Assembly: GCA_003586115.2 (NCBI GenBank)
Contig: QVOM02000073.1
Location: 32,976,468 to 33,040,467 of the forward strand
Origin: Salvator merianae
Lineage: Eukaryota; Chordata; Lepidosauria; Squamata; Teiidae
DNA length: 64,000 bases
Direction of reading: 5' to 3'
The number at the start of each line of letters is the position of its first letter. Position 1 is the first letter of the stretch. Shown in pieces: positions 1 through 12,759 of the stretch. The notes beneath the pieces are model-generated. The model searched no databases, had not been told where the DNA came from, and saw only the letters and a list, made by a program, of their open reading frames with translations. Both the position numbers and the translations under genes were made by a program.

Positions 1-1619
1 GCAAGATGAGTGCAGAAACAGACGTAGTTCTAACTCTATATACTTATAGTATAATGTATTTTTAAATGATATTTGCATTAAATTTAATTTAATTACAATA
101 TACTTGGAGATTTTAATGCTGCTTCCTTGTTATGAGTTCTGGAACTCTTCAGAATTCAAGTAGTCTAAAAACCTAATAAATAACAAGTAATCTAATTGTT
201 AGTGCTGAAAAGAGATTGTAGCTTGAGTTGCTCTTATTTGTTTCTTATTTGTTGCAGTTTCTCAAAAGTCTGAATAAACAGTGGGGCATTTAAAATGTAT
301 GCATTTGATGGGTAATTTTTAACAAAAATATAGGTACGAATAGCATTCTTTCTCTGACACAGATATTCTGTTACAGAAAATAACACAATAATTTATTGGA
401 GCAGACCAAAAACGTTTTACCAGACATTTTTTTCTGTTGCTTGTTTCCCACAAGGTGGCTGAGGTATCTATCTTTCCCAAAAGGAAATTTCGTGTGTGGG
501 AAATCTAGTTTCCAGCCCTGCTCTCCTCCTGAAAGAGAAAAGAGTTTCTAAGCTAATGATCGCATCCGCCTGTTATAGTTTATACATATGGACTTTATTA
601 ACTTATAGGCATATCTCTGAGTACAGAATTTGAAATTTTGCAACTAGTGGCAAATGATGTCCTCTGCCCCTTTACTCAAGGCACATGATACCCAAGACCA
701 GTCATGTAATTATGGCCACATCTGCATGGTCCTGGCATGCTGTTATTAGTGTGGTACAATTCCAGGCTGACCACATGCCAACTCGGAACATTCATGCCTA
801 TACATTGCTGACTGGCCACTATAGTGCTTTTTTGGAAAATCTCTTCTTAGGCGCTTTCAAATTAGCACGTCTCCATGGTCTGGTACACCACAGGACACGT
901 ATTTTGGCAGTGCAAGAAGACACACCACCAAAATGGGATCCTCGGAAGCTCTGAAGGCCATGAAGTTTCATTCCTGGCCTTCAAAGTATTTTGAGACCCC
1001 CTGTGCTGACTCGAAGCTGGCCTGTGCTTGGAAGCCAGTGTGAAGCTGGCATGGATCAGGCTGTCCCAATGTGGATTCCCTTGTTCTATGCCAGCACCAC
1101 CCTTTCCCAGCTTGGGATCGATTGCCTATCCTGGACTGGAGTGTACCACTCTGATCTGGGATAGCACTGGTAAGTGCTGAAACAGCCTTTGTTTCCCAGC
1201 CTCTACTTTTATGATGGTAGGACGCAAAGGGCATCCAGACACTGTGCTTTCTTCCTCCTAGAATATTTGGGCTGTATCCACATACATTAAGAAAGTATTT
1301 AAATCTGGTTTAAAGGAGATAACATATGACAGCTAGTGTTTCCATCTCACCTCTAATGTATATTAAAAACCAAAGGATATGGCAGCTGTCAAGCTTCTTT
1401 TGAAATGCGTTTTTTCACTGAATATATATGCAGTCTTAAACATGAAGCCCTGTGCATGTTGATCATCTCTGTTAGATCCAAATGCTTGTTTACATATTTA
1501 GAACAGATCACGCATGAATATTCTGTTGTAGCTGGGCTCCTTTAATTCTGAGCACAGCTTGCTGCAGTGATTCTTTTCATAGTTGGACCCATTTCATAAT
1601 TGAGATTCAGACCTAGGTT
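1..1619. other. Unannotated AT-rich non-coding DNA
   Basis: No coding frame resembles a known protein, and no repeat family was recognised. The 89-residue plus frame at 685-954 and the overlapping minus frame at 968-1234 have no recognisable domain. I see nothing else that can be supported here. Confidence 0.5.
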
Positions 1620-2204
1620 TGGGATGGAATAAGTTTTGGTGGCCCTAATAAATGACCTGTTGTGGGAGAGAAACAGTGGGAGTGCAATTCTGTTGATCCT
1701 GCTTGATCTTTCAGAGACTTTTGATACTGTAAATCACAGTATCCTCCAGATCCACCTATGTGGGATGGAAGTGAGAGGCACTGTGTTAAAGTGGTTCTGT
1801 TCCTACCTACAGGGACAATCTCAGAGAATAGTGTTGGGTGATTGTGCCTAAGCAGCCTGGCAGTTGAGTTGTGGGGTCCCCCAGGACACTATTTTAACCT
1901 CATCTATATGAAGCTGTTGGGAAAAGTCATCACGATTTGGAAGTGGAGTGTCACCGTATGCAGATGACACCCAACTCTATTACTCCATTACATTTGAGTC
2001 AGGAGAGACTGTGAATGTCCTGAAGCAGTGCTTGGATGCAGTGATGTGCTGGAAGAGGGCCAATAAATTAAAGTAGAATCCTGACAAGACAGAGAGTCTC
2101 TAGGTGGGTGGTTCTCATGTTTGGATACTTGGGAATTTGCCTATTCTAGATAGGATCGCACTCCCTCAGAAGGGACAGGTATATAGTTTGGATGTGCTGC
2201 TTGG

Positions 2205-2355
2205 GGCACCTCTTTACCCTGACCTTTGGCTGAAGGAACAGCATCCCCTCCCAGTGCCGGCACTGTCACTGTGTTAACTAACTTATTGTATCTGTTTTTG
2301 TAGTGATTTTATTGTGACTTGCCCTGAGACTTTCAGGTATAGGTCAGGATAGATA
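2205..2355 (+). mobile_element. L2-like LINE 3'-end fragment nested in the larger LINE
   Basis: This stretch (CACCTCTTTACCCTGACC through a run ending TCAGGTATAGGTCAGGATA) matches the 3' end of the minus-strand LINE that starts near 37430. It sits inside the reverse transcriptase frame of the outer element, which resumes after 2580. Its GATA tail is split by a MITE at 2356-2535. Confidence 0.6.
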
Positions 2356-2535
2356 GGGCCTTTCTGCACTTGGACTTATTCCAGATTATATCTCAGAATA
2401 GAGACCTGCCATCTGCATGCTAGTGCAGACTATGGTAGGCCCTGGGCAAGACCTTTTATAGTTTGCACTAGCATGTGGATGGCAGGTCCCTATTCTGGGA
2501 TATAATCCGCAATAAGTCCAAGTGCAGAAAGGGCC
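2356..2535. mobile_element. Hairpin MITE, 180 bp, GGGCC-TTTCTGCAC ends
   Basis: The two ends are inverted copies: GGGCCTTTCTGCACTTGGAC on the left and GGCCCTTTCTGCACTTGGAC read from the right. The inversion continues for about 78 bases per arm with few mismatches, so the whole element can fold into one stem. Both flanks carry ATA, compatible with a 3-bp target duplication, but the insertion is in a GATA array so the length cannot be fixed. Confidence 0.8.

Positions 2536-2580
<45 letters not shown>
2536..2580. repeat. (GATA)n microsatellite
   Basis: About eleven ATAG/GATA units. The array directly follows the MITE and continues the GATA bases to its left, so the MITE inserted into the tail of the nested LINE fragment. 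Confidence 0.95.
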
Positions 2581-3756
2581 AGGCCCAAGTGATCTCTGTG
2601 GTTAGGAGTGCCAATTGCTAACTAAGCCCATACCTGGACAGAGATAGCCTAGCCTAGCCACTGTTGTCCATGTAGTGGTAGCCTCATTTTTAGATTATTG
2701 CATTGCGCTCTATGTGGGGCTGCCCTTGTACCTGGTTTGGAAGCTGAAACTAGTGTAAAATGCACCAGTCTGGTTGTTGAGTAGGGCTCCTCACTGTGCA
2801 CATATTGCACCTGTGCTTAAGCTCCTGCATTGGTTGCCAGTTAGCTACAGGGTCAGATTCAAGGTTTTATCTTTGGCATTCAAGGCCCTTAAAAACTTGA
2901 GGCCGGCCTGTCTGGCATATCACTTCTCTCCATATAGACCTAGGAGATCAGTAAGATCTTCAGGGCAGGTCCTGCTGTGGGTACCACAAATTGTTGAATA
3001 TCATCTTATAACTACTGCAATCAGCCCTTCTCTGTGGTGGTACCTACCCTCTGGAATAGGTTTCCCTCTGATATTTAGAGGATGCCTACACTTCTGGTTT
3101 TTTGGCATCAACGGAAAACTTATCTTTTTACCCAGACTTTTCCAGAGTGAATGTTTGTTTGTTTGTTTCACCCATCCTTGATTTTATTCATGTTTTTATA
3201 TAATTATTATGATTTGAGCTGTTTTCACTCTTTGTAAACCACTTGAAGATCCTATTTTAATGGGAAGCAGTATATAAACATTTTAAATAAATAAATAATG
3301 CTGTAGAGGCTTTAGGGTTAGAAGTTTCATGATGCAATGCTTTTAAGAGGCCCATTGAAAATTATGCTCAGGATAACATTTCAATTAATATCCGTCGACA
3401 ATTGTTATATACTGTGATGAAGCTAAGGATTAGAAGGAAATAGATCTCATAGTTGCAAGTAATCTGAATACTTTGAGGCTTGTAATTAATTTAGATTTTT
3501 AGATGCTTTACCATTGTAGTTCCTTGGCATGATAAATAATTTTTAATCGTATTAGCTACTCCAGATTTGTGGGTGTAATATTCTGATTTGTTATCAAAGG
3601 AAGTCATTGCGAACCTGTTGGTCTAGCCTTCTTGTTTGTTTTCATTTCTGAAACTTTATCAGCACATTGACTTAATACTGCAGCCAAGGGAACAACAAAC
3701 TCCATCCTGCTGCACTCTGTCAGGCATGTGTGGCATTAGGTGGATTGCAACTAACT

Positions 3757-4233
3757 CATGACCTTTCCGCATTCACTTTTATTAGTGTGGGACAGCGTGG
3801 GCTGCCCTGTCACAGAACAAGCAACTCATCCCAAACCAGGATTGGTTGCCACTGGTGAGGAATAGGGCCTTCCACACATGGATGCCCTGACCAATGCCAG
3901 CCACCACTGCTATCTCCAAAGAATCCTCAGGGGCAGTGCAGAGACCACAGTTTTTGGCACAGCCCTTTTCAGCAGCGTTTCTTGGAGCACAATTGAAAAG
4001 GTCACCCATAGTATGCCAGACCATGGCATTGTGCTGTCCGCATGCCACTGTAGTCAAATATGCTGGTGTCATACTGGCTGTAGACCTCTTGAAAGACATC
4101 TATGCTTATACCTGGCTAGGGTGCTGTTTTGGGTGCCCTAGTCTGGTCCATGCTTCATCCAATGCAGAAGAAGCAATGTGTGGACTGTGGCCCCTTCTTC
4201 CAGAAATTGTTCTGGAATAAGATGCAGTGTAGA
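3757..4233. mobile_element. MITE, GGGCC-TTTCTGCAC group, subfamily shared with 41.4 kb
   Basis: The left end reads GACCTTTCCGCATTCAC and the right end, reversed, GGGCCTTTCTACACTGC. Read on the minus strand the interior shares TCTGCATTGGATGAAGC and a TATAAGCAT-containing block with the element at 41353-41840. Short frames over this interval (87, 105 and 108 residues) come from the repeat and are not genes. Confidence 0.65.
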
Positions 4234-4674
4234 AAGGCCCTCAGATACTAGCACCAACAGGAAGCAGCTCTATAATATGTTGCTTTCCTGAATTCCAGTA
4301 CTTAAACTTTGCTTGTTTTTGAAATCCACTTAAAATGCTTTTTGTCATACCCTTTCTGCCTAGGAACTATAACACTAGTAATTTATGTATGGCTCAAACA
4401 CATGCAGAGTCTGTGTGCTAGTGACAGTAATCTACAGAAGTTGCACTTAGGAACAGCAACACAAAGAAAGAAGTATGTGTTTTCTTTATCAAACCATTGT
4501 TACATTCTACGTTATATAGGCACAGTACATTTTCAAGAACTGATACACAGTTTGCTACTGTGCTGTGTTGTATGTGCCTAAGCTCAGTGAGTACAACTCT
4601 GAAGTTGGGCTATAAATATTTTTGCTGACATGTTGTGTTTTCCTTTTGTACCTTTGTGATTTATGTCTTAGTCC

Positions 4675-4756
4675 TGTTTTGCACTGGGTGTTGTTCTGGA
4701 TTACATCCCAGAATAGGGGACTAATGTCTTGCATGCTATTGCAGAAAGGGCCTTAA
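4675..4756. mobile_element. Partial hairpin-type MITE
   Basis: The sequence GGATTACATCCCAGAATAGGG followed by a GCATGCTATTGCAGAAAGGGCC-like end matches one arm of the hairpin element at 2356-2535. The other arm is missing or too diverged to recognise. Confidence 0.5.
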
Positions 4757-7700
4757 TCTCCTCTTTCTGAATGCAAGACCTCTGGGTAGGGTATAAGCTG
4801 GCTTCCTTCTCAATATTTTTAAGGAAGGCACAGGAGGAATGTTTTCTGTCCTTTCCTCCCCTTGCTGATGTCTCCGCACCCGATTCAAAGTCATTCCAGG
4901 GTATTGAGGGACCTCCTTGAAAAATGAAGTATGAGGGTGTTACGGTCACTGTAAACGGAAATTAAAACTGAATATATGGGACAAGGTTTACTTCTAGTGG
5001 CTTCCTATATTGATGAAAAAAGAGCTTGAGGCAATTGGAAAGGGAGAGAAAAGAGCAGTGAATTTTCCATATGTGATGTTGAATTAAAGCAGAATTGAAG
5101 CCATTCCTTTTTTTTTTTTTGTTCTGCCTAGGGAACAATAAACCCATTTTCAAAATAAGCAGTTTTCCCATCTCACATATTATAAACATTGTAAGTGGAA
5201 TGAACAGTCTCTGCTTTACTGAATTAAAATTAAATATTTTGCTATGAAAAAATATCTGGAAATATTTGCTTTAACTTATATATAATAGAGTTTCTAAATG
5301 TTTAATGCATTTCACCAATTCAACATTATGCTGACTGCTAGCTTTGATTATTTAGAAGGGATACTTTTGTGCACTGTGAAGAATGTTAGATCCACTTTGG
5401 TACAATCAATACAGAGTTGCTATAAAACAATTTGTCAAGGAAATTAAGCTATAAAATGTTACTGAAAGCTGGCAGCTTCAGAAATTCTGGACTGAGTTAA
5501 AAAGGAAACATGGAAGAAAAGTCCCAAACAATTTTATCATGCTCAAATTGTAGTTAAATGACAGAACTGCTAAGTAAGGGTGTTATACACAGTAGAGTAA
5601 CCAAGGTTCCATTTGTTTCGCTGCCTTGCTCCACTGGCATTTAAATCTGAGATTGCAAGTTTTAGCTGGATCTGTAAATCTTTCATTACTGTCTTGAGTT
5701 TTCAGGCAAAGCTTTGAATGCATTTCAATGTTCATGATTCTAAGCACTCTTTCCTTCTCCAAATGAAAAGCTTATACCCCCAATGAGGCATTGTATCCAC
5801 CGCAGCATGAAGTGTTGGTCATGAATGGACATTTTTCCTCGTACCTTTCAATTCTCTCCCTCACTTATTGGTTTTACAGTGACCATATTTTGCCATTGTG
5901 TCACCCAAATTTGGGATAGTACAGTTAACTACAAATATAAAAAGTGTGAGAGGGAATTGGAGTGCCTGAAACACATGAGTGCTGGTTTTGGCTGGGGCCA
6001 GAGGATTGGCCTTTAGAGTTCCATACCCAGTTCTTAAGGCTTTCAAATCCACCAAAAGCATTTCTTTTTCTTCGACTTCCTTCTTAATTCATGCTTCTCG
6101 GTAACTGGGTTGTCAGATTGTTGCCTTTGCAGAGCAATTACAGAAGGGCTTTCTTCCACTTGATCCAGTGTTTTCAGAACTTGGTGAAACCTGCCTTCCT
6201 GTTGTCTGAAGTCATATTCTACGCTAGATAATGAAAGCAGGAGGGAAAGATGTTAGCGAAGGGTGCATTTTAGAGAACACATCCTTGAAATGCAACCATT
6301 TTTTGTCTATAACTCTAGAAATGAAACAGACGTTAGAGTTAATTACCCTGGCATGTAGGATTTGAAACAGAATCTTCATATTCCTAAGGAAAGTATTCAG
6401 CCTGGTCATATTTGTGTGAAATTGAATTTGTAAGTGAAAAGAGAATGACAAAAATAGTTCTAGTGCAAATTATCATAGTTGGAGGCCACATTCTTAAAAA
6501 AGAATCATTTTGGTAACTTTCTCCCCTTAATTTATCTCCTATGTTCTTAAAACTGTTGTAGTTAATGTGACAGATGGATAAAGATGCCAGCTGCAAATAG
6601 GCTAATAATTTTGTGGTAAAACTTTGGAAAATGTAAAAATAAACATGTTGTCATTTTTCTCATGCATGCTGCATGCATTGTTAGTAAGAGGCACGGGAGT
6701 TGCCAACATAAATATTTTTATTTAACTGAAAAGTGAGCTGTCAGAATGCATCTATTAAATGTAAGTTAATTAAACACTTCTTTTCAGAATATTAATTCCC
6801 CCTGCCATGGTGCATTTCTTGTTTCCAGATTGCTCAAACTGAACTCAAACTCATATCAAGGCTTTCCTAGCTTTGTGACTTTTAAAAATCTTTCCCCGAA
6901 TGCTTGATTGCATATGTTACATTATCATTAAGTGCACCAATAAGGTAAGGGAATAGGGTTCAACGCAGTTAACTACACTTTATGCAATTGAACTATGTGG
7001 GTTTGAGTTGCTTAACCTATGGCATGATCCACACGGTCACCTTAGGCCACAACAAAAGAGCGTCATGGCCATGGTGACCACACATCAGTGTCTGCAAGAG
7101 TGCAGTGACCACACACCACCTCACCCATCTGGTGCCCGACTCCCTTCTAAAGGTAGAATTAACTTCCAAGGGTGACCTTCTTGCAGAGCAGGGAAAACCA
7201 CTCTGCAAAAGTGAGCAGAGGTCTGCTTCACTCCTGTGCACTGTAATGAGATACATCTTCTGCTACTGCCTAGTGCCATTGGTCACAGTGCCCCAAATGG
7301 CTGACGTCTGGGGCAGTTTCCAGTGCTTCATGTAATGGCCTTGGTTGGAATCTGCAGGCTTCAAAATTTGCACTGGCTGGGATATACAGTCTGAGCAGAC
7401 CGCCTTCCTCCCTGCTTCTAGGCCAAAGCAGCATTCTGGCTCAGGAGCAGACCACTTCCATGCAGATCTCACCTTGCATATTTCCCACGTACCATGCATG
7501 CATTGCTGTGGAAAAGGCATGTGCCCCTATGCGAGATAAAGGGGAATGCAGTGTATTAAAATGCTGTCTTCTATATAGTTTTTATAAACATTTGTATTTC
7601 TATAAGTGTTTTTCAGAAATTGCTTCTAGGGGGCACTTTTAAAAATTAATCAAGCCTGCAGTGCTATACCTGAGAAGCTAGCATTACAGAACCCATTGAG

Positions 7701-8891
7701 TCCTTAGAGCTGTGGTACCCACCCACCCTGATTTAAACTACCTGCCCCAGCAGCCAATGGCTATTTTTTCTTCTTTTGGGTTTAGGATGCTTTCAGCAAG
7801 GGGGAACAGCAAGAACTCTTGTAATACCATGTCCTTCAGTATTGCTCACTTAAGAGGGTGAACACTTTTGCTTCTCTCCCTTCACCAATGATACATGAGG
7901 ATGGCAGTAGGAAGGCAAATCAGGTGACCTGTGATGGGCACATTTTAAAGTGAGAGAAAATTTCTTTATCTTGACCAATGTTGGAAGCTCTCCCATCAGT
8001 TTGAGTAATATGAGACTGATTACACTTTATGGGAAGTAGGTAATATTTTGGAGAGGCATCCAGTATTGCAAAATGGATAATGAGCAACAATTAGTCACAA
8101 GTTGACAAGGGGTAAGGCCTAGTTATGAGGCAGGAAAACTGGTGAACACCTTGAATATCTGTTAAAGCTGGGCAGAGGACCGAATGCATCGCAGTCCTTG
8201 ATTGATCAGATCAGGTGAACTGGCTAATCCCTGTTCCCCTCAAGCCTCTTTGCTGAGAAGAGAGATCATGGGATGGGAGTCTTAAAACTAACAGATTATG
8301 GCTCAAAAATGAAGGATAGGAAAGGCATTCCTTCATAGAATTTCTGTCAACCCTGCAATAAATAAATAGTGCTGACTTTAACCCTTACAACCTGTCCAAT
8401 GCCTTCACTGAGTTGCAGGGGCAGCTAAATGGCAAGATATTTTAGACTATGCCAGTGTTTTAAACTCTTAAAAGAAAGGCATAAGTTGATTGTGCTGCAA
8501 TATCATTTCTTAAAAGTGAAAACAGAGGAAAATCATCTCCACACATTTGAGATAGATACCCTGATGCTTGGTTGGTAACCTGCTATGAGAATACAGGATT
8601 TCACTGGAAGCCTCAGTTGAAGGCATGCATCCTTGAACATGAGTCCTTGAACATGAGTGATATATCTGGTTCTGAATTGTTTATGAATTAACTAATTTTG
8701 CTTCAGGATATCCAACATAGTGACGTTCTCCATGCTATGTGATACAGCTCCTATCATCTTTGAACATTGACTGTGCTGGTGAGGCTAATAGATATTGTTT
8801 TCTACAACTCTAGGAAGTACATTGATGGCTAAGCCTGATCTACCAGCTTAATCAATTAAACATTGAACCTTTGCTAGCTAGTATTGTCATA
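4757..8891. other. Unannotated AT-rich non-coding DNA
   Basis: About 4.1 kb with no convincing gene. Open frames are short, overlap on both strands and show no family motifs. A stretch at 7020-7530 is more GC-rich, with several overlapping 60-85 residue frames; it may be an old transposon but no matching ends were established. Confidence 0.45.
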
Positions 8892-9470
8892 GGGCCTTTT
8901 TGCACTTTCCATCTTGGAATGTTCACAATCAAACATTCCAAGTTAGAACAGTCCTTGCAGTGCCATGGCTATCCGCACTGCAAAAATTGGAAGATCCTGG
9001 AAATGGGTGTCCAGCATTTGCAGTGTGAATACTGGCCACCTGGCATGACAGCAGCTGGAGGAAACATCTGGCTGCTGCCATGGCAACAAGGGACACGTGA
9101 TGCAACTGCATAGCCGTGCCATACAGCTCAGTGCAACGTTTGTACCTGGACATAGGTGCGAATGCCATGATAGCAGCTGGAGGAAATATCTGGCTGCTGC
9201 CATGGCAACCACAGGCATGTGATGCAACTGCGTAGCCATGCCATGCAGCTCAATGCAGCATTCGTACCTGGATATAAGTGTAAATGCTGTGTACTAGGAG
9301 CAATCCAGCTGCTCCCAGTACAGCTGTGGAGCACAATTTTGTGCTCTATAGCTAGTAGTGACTGGAAGCATCTGTAGCCCACTTCTGATCACTATGACTT
9401 CTGCACAGTGCAGATGCACTTCACTAGTGAGTGTGCAGATGCTCACTAATGAAGAGTGTGAACAGGTCCC
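8892..9470. mobile_element. MITE, GGGCC-TTTTTGCAC ends, with internal tandem duplication
   Basis: The left end is AGGGCCTTTTTGCACTTTCC and the right end, reversed, AGGGACCTGTTCACACTC. The interior holds two tandem 122-bp units starting at 9045 and 9167, each with GCAGCTGGAGGAAA and CTGGCTGCTGCCATGGCAAC. Four to five overlapping 60-98 residue frames are by-products of this repeat. Confidence 0.75.
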
Positions 9471-9753
9471 TAATATTGTCATACTGCCAAAACGCTTTGC
9501 ATTTTCTTTCAGGAGAACAGGATTTTTCCTTTTCCAGTAAACAATTCCATACTCTTAAACAATTTCTTCGAAGCAAGACATGGCATCAGGATCCAACTTG
9601 GGCTATTAATGGGTGGCCCTGAGATATGCAGTTACCAGACTCTGAAAGGTTGCTGTCTTGGAAGACAATTCTGGAATTATTCTTCCCTAATACAGTTATT
9701 CTCAGTGTGTTGGAATTTTAAAAAATCTATTATCATGTATGAATTTGTAAAAG

Positions 9754-9924
9754 AGTGCCTGTAGCTTAGTGGAAAAGCAGAAGATTGTTGGTTTGATCCC
9801 TGACATTCTCTGCAAGAAGGCAATGGCAAAATTACTACTGTACCTGCCAAGAAAATTAAATGAATGTATCTATATAGTCACTAGATGTTGGCCTTTGCTC
9901 AACGGCCCTTAACCACAACAACAG
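9754..9924 (+). mobile_element. tRNA-derived SINE
   Basis: The head GTGCCTGTAGCTTAGTGGAA resembles a tRNA A box, and TTGGTTTGATCCC resembles the B box, about 35 bases later. The body contains GGCAATGGCAAA and the 3' end is CCACAACAACA. This is the layout of squamate tRNA-derived SINEs. It is not an intact tRNA gene. Confidence 0.75.
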
Positions 9925-11064
9925 TCCAGCTTTATGTTTGCTGTAGGCTTAGTTTGCAGCTTATTTATACATCAAACTAATAACAAAAGAAATGAAAAAT
10001 ACTTAGTGTATCCATTATGTTATTGCCTGTATCTAGGCAACTGTGATATCCCCCCTTTTTAAATGCGCCTTTCACATTCCCAGTTACATAGAAACTAGAC
10101 AGCATGCTTTTGGAGGATGTTCCAGAATGGTGTGTGATGTGCAGCAGAAGGATCAGCTGCAAGGGAGGAGAGGGGAGGAGAAAAATCAGAGGAAATTAGA
10201 GAGCCCTGAGCAGAATTGCCTTTTAGTGGTGGAAAGGGCTGTTCCATTATTGTCATCGTGTAATGCCATTCTGTTCTGTAATTTTAAAGAAAATAACAAT
10301 GAACCTAATGAACAGGAATTATGCATAATATGCAGTATAACAAAACAATTTAAAATATCTCAGAAAATAAAACATCTCAGAGGACAGCTATGCAGCCTGA
10401 CGGTTTCAGAGAGCATGTCAGTTGCTGGATAGAAGCGACGGAAAAGGGATATTGGCTTTCTGTCATGTTTGCAAGCATTCCAGAAATGCTAGTCAGCTTA
10501 ATGGGACCAAGAGACTGTGCTGGATGGATCTTTGATTCTGCAGGACTCTTTTTTTTCTGTATGGAAGAAAGGAATTGCCATTTCTTAAAAATTTAGTGTG
10601 AGCTAATATTAGTTCATCTTAGTTTGCCCTCAATTCTCCTTTCTATTTTTCTGTATTGCTTATAAGGCACTAAGTTAAAACAACCTATAACCCCAGAACT
10701 GCGAGCTGTGAAATTTAATTGGGAAATTAATCAATTAAAGCATTAACTAATTGATTAGTAAGGGCCAATCTTAATTGGTGAGGGCAAACTTAATCAGCAG
10801 CCGGGTGATTTAAGGGCCCATTTATTTTATTTTATGGCGAACGGGAGCAAGGAAACAAAACAAGAAGGGAAAGCCTTTTTTAACAGCATGATATAATTTG
10901 TTTATTAAATGTTAACTGCTTCAACTGATTTAAAAAGCCACTGGTACAGACTTTATCAATATACAATTATGTTAAGATAAAATCAAGGAAGCATGTAAGT
11001 AAAAGTCTTTTAAGCCTTTCTATAAGTCCCTTGTGATGGGCAATCTAGTTATCTTATGGCTAAA
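9925..11064. other. Unannotated non-coding DNA
   Basis: The 129-residue plus frame at 10043-10432 has no recognisable domain and is taken as chance. Short inverted AATTAAT-type segments near 10720-10800 are simple AT-rich sequence. Nothing else can be supported. Confidence 0.45.
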
Positions 11065-11265
11065 TAGTTGTTTGTTGTTGTTGGGTACTATTGACTTGTG
11101 GTTGACTGCATGGGCACCTCCGTGGGTGCCTCTGTGCAGTTTCCTTGGCAGATATACTGAAGTGGTTTGCTATTGCCTATTTCCAGGGAGAGGTTGGGGA
11201 TTGAACCACCAACCCTCTGTTTTCCAGGGAGTTTGTTCTACCATTGAGCTACAGCCACTCCCTGT
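11065..11265 (-). mobile_element. tRNA-derived SINE
   Basis: Read on the minus strand, the head is GTGGCTGTAGCTCAATGGTA (A box) and GGTGGTTCAATCCCC follows (B box). The body has GGCAATAGCAAACCACTTC and the 3' end is an AACAACAACAAAC tail. It is the same class as the elements at 9.75 kb and 33.6 kb. Confidence 0.85.
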
Positions 11266-11849
11266 CCAGATCGTTAAGCCATTGTAATTATCACTTGAAC
11301 TGAGTGTTTCTAGTAAGTCTTCTATCATAGAAGCATCAAGCCTGAGAACTGGAACCCTCATCCTCAGAGCCTCTGAGAATAAAGAACTCCTAGGAGGAAT
11401 TAACTGTTTCATCCCAGGCAAAGTAGATCTGCTGATGCCAGTTTCTGCACCAAGCCTCCTAAAGTCTGAGACTGTTGTGTGCAGCCTTAACAAAAAATCG
11501 ACTTCTGTGTTTAGGAATGCTGTAGAATCTGCTGGTGCAATGAAGAATTCATTGATTCCTCAGTCATTGAGAGATGTCTGGGTCTTGAGGCTGCAAAGCA
11601 GTGCCAAACCATGATACTCTTATTTCCATGCTTCACAGCTGGGGTGAGATTCTTCTGTTGTAATTGGCTGTTTCGTTTTGCCCAAACATAGCATTTATTA
11701 TATATGCCAGAAAGCACTACTTTTATCGGTCCAAGAAAAAAAAAAAAATCTTCCATTCAGTTTCTGGATTATCTAGGTGATCCTTGAAAAGGTTTCTTCC
11801 TCAGTATACACTCATGCACACTGTTTTTGCTCAGTAGTTTTAATGTATT

Positions 11850-12055
11850 GATGTATTTAATGTGCATTTTTATCCCACCCTATACCCGAAGATCACAAGA
11901 TAGATTGCCAGCATAAAAACAAAATATAAAATGAAAAACTAAAAACTAAAAACTAAAAACTAAAAGCAATAACAGTGCCTGAAAGTGAAGAGGGGAAGCT
12001 GTTTCCTCAGGCAAAGGCCAGGGTAAATAGACGCCTCTTCACTATACAGTGAAGG
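11850..12055 (-). mobile_element. L2-like LINE 3'-end fragment
   Basis: The stretch TTTTTATCCCACCCTATACC is the reverse complement of the 3' end seen at 55.8 kb, and a GCCTGAAAGTGAAGAGG-type block follows, as in the other L2-like ends. A heptamer array of AAAAACT units at about 11933-11964 sits within it. Confidence 0.6.
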
Positions 12056-12759
12056 ATTCTGGCACACTTCAGGGGGAAGCTATTTTAATTGTGGTGGACT
12101 CACAAACTCTGACATTTGACAATGCAAGAGAGATATGCAGATCCTTAGGCATTACCCTGGGAGTCTTCATAACCTCTTACAATGTTGTACACTTTGCTTC
12201 TAGAAAGATATTTATTAGACAGCTGCTCCTGAAAAGAGTGATAGTGGGGTTGCACTGTTATTATTTGTTAACTATCTGACAATCTTGATCAAGGTGTGTT
12301 TCTTTCCCCCTAATTGTGTCATGAAGACCTGTCTCTTCTGGTTTACAATCAACAGTTAAGTTTTTTAAAAAAATAGAGGACAGCCTCTCAAAATCACACC
12401 TGCTTGTCTTCTTATTGATTAGAATATGTGATGCATATTGCTTCCTAAATATTAGTGATTACCCTAAAGATTTACATACTTTTTCCAGTGAAGGCAATAC
12501 GTTACAGATCAGTATGTTCAATAAAGATATGCAAAAGTACTATTTTGCATGCTGTTTGCTTATTCAGGTTCTCTTTATTAAGGACATTAGTAAAACACAG
12601 ATCACACTTTAGGTCACATGAATGTAAAAATAAAGATAATTCTGGTGAGTTCACAAAAATTCTGCCACAACGCACCACACCATGATGATAGAAATCACTC
12701 TAGATTTGGATGTGAACAAAGCAAGCTTATCTGGAATCAACCTGGCAGCATACAGACAG

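Larger units (their letters stand above)
1620..3297 (+). mobile_element. L2-like LINE, degraded, with nested insertions
   Basis: Broken plus-strand frames match non-LTR reverse transcriptase blocks: a LLDLSETFDTVNHSIL-type block at about 1690-1745, a PYADDTQLYYS block (the YADD active-site motif) near 1950, and a CLDAVMCWKRANK block near 2032. After an interruption at roughly 2205-2580 the frame resumes with KAQVISVV and LDYCIALYVGLPL, then LKLLHWLPVSYRVRFKVL at about 2815. The element ends in an AAATAAATAAATAA tail at about 3280-3297. Stops and frameshifts show it is dead. The clade call (L2-like) comes from the motif set and was not tested by alignment. Confidence 0.8.

Noticed and set aside
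9754..9830. tRNA gene
   Set aside because: A and B boxes are present, but the cloverleaf is degraded and a SINE body and tail follow. The same applies at 11.2, 33.8 and 38.1 kb.
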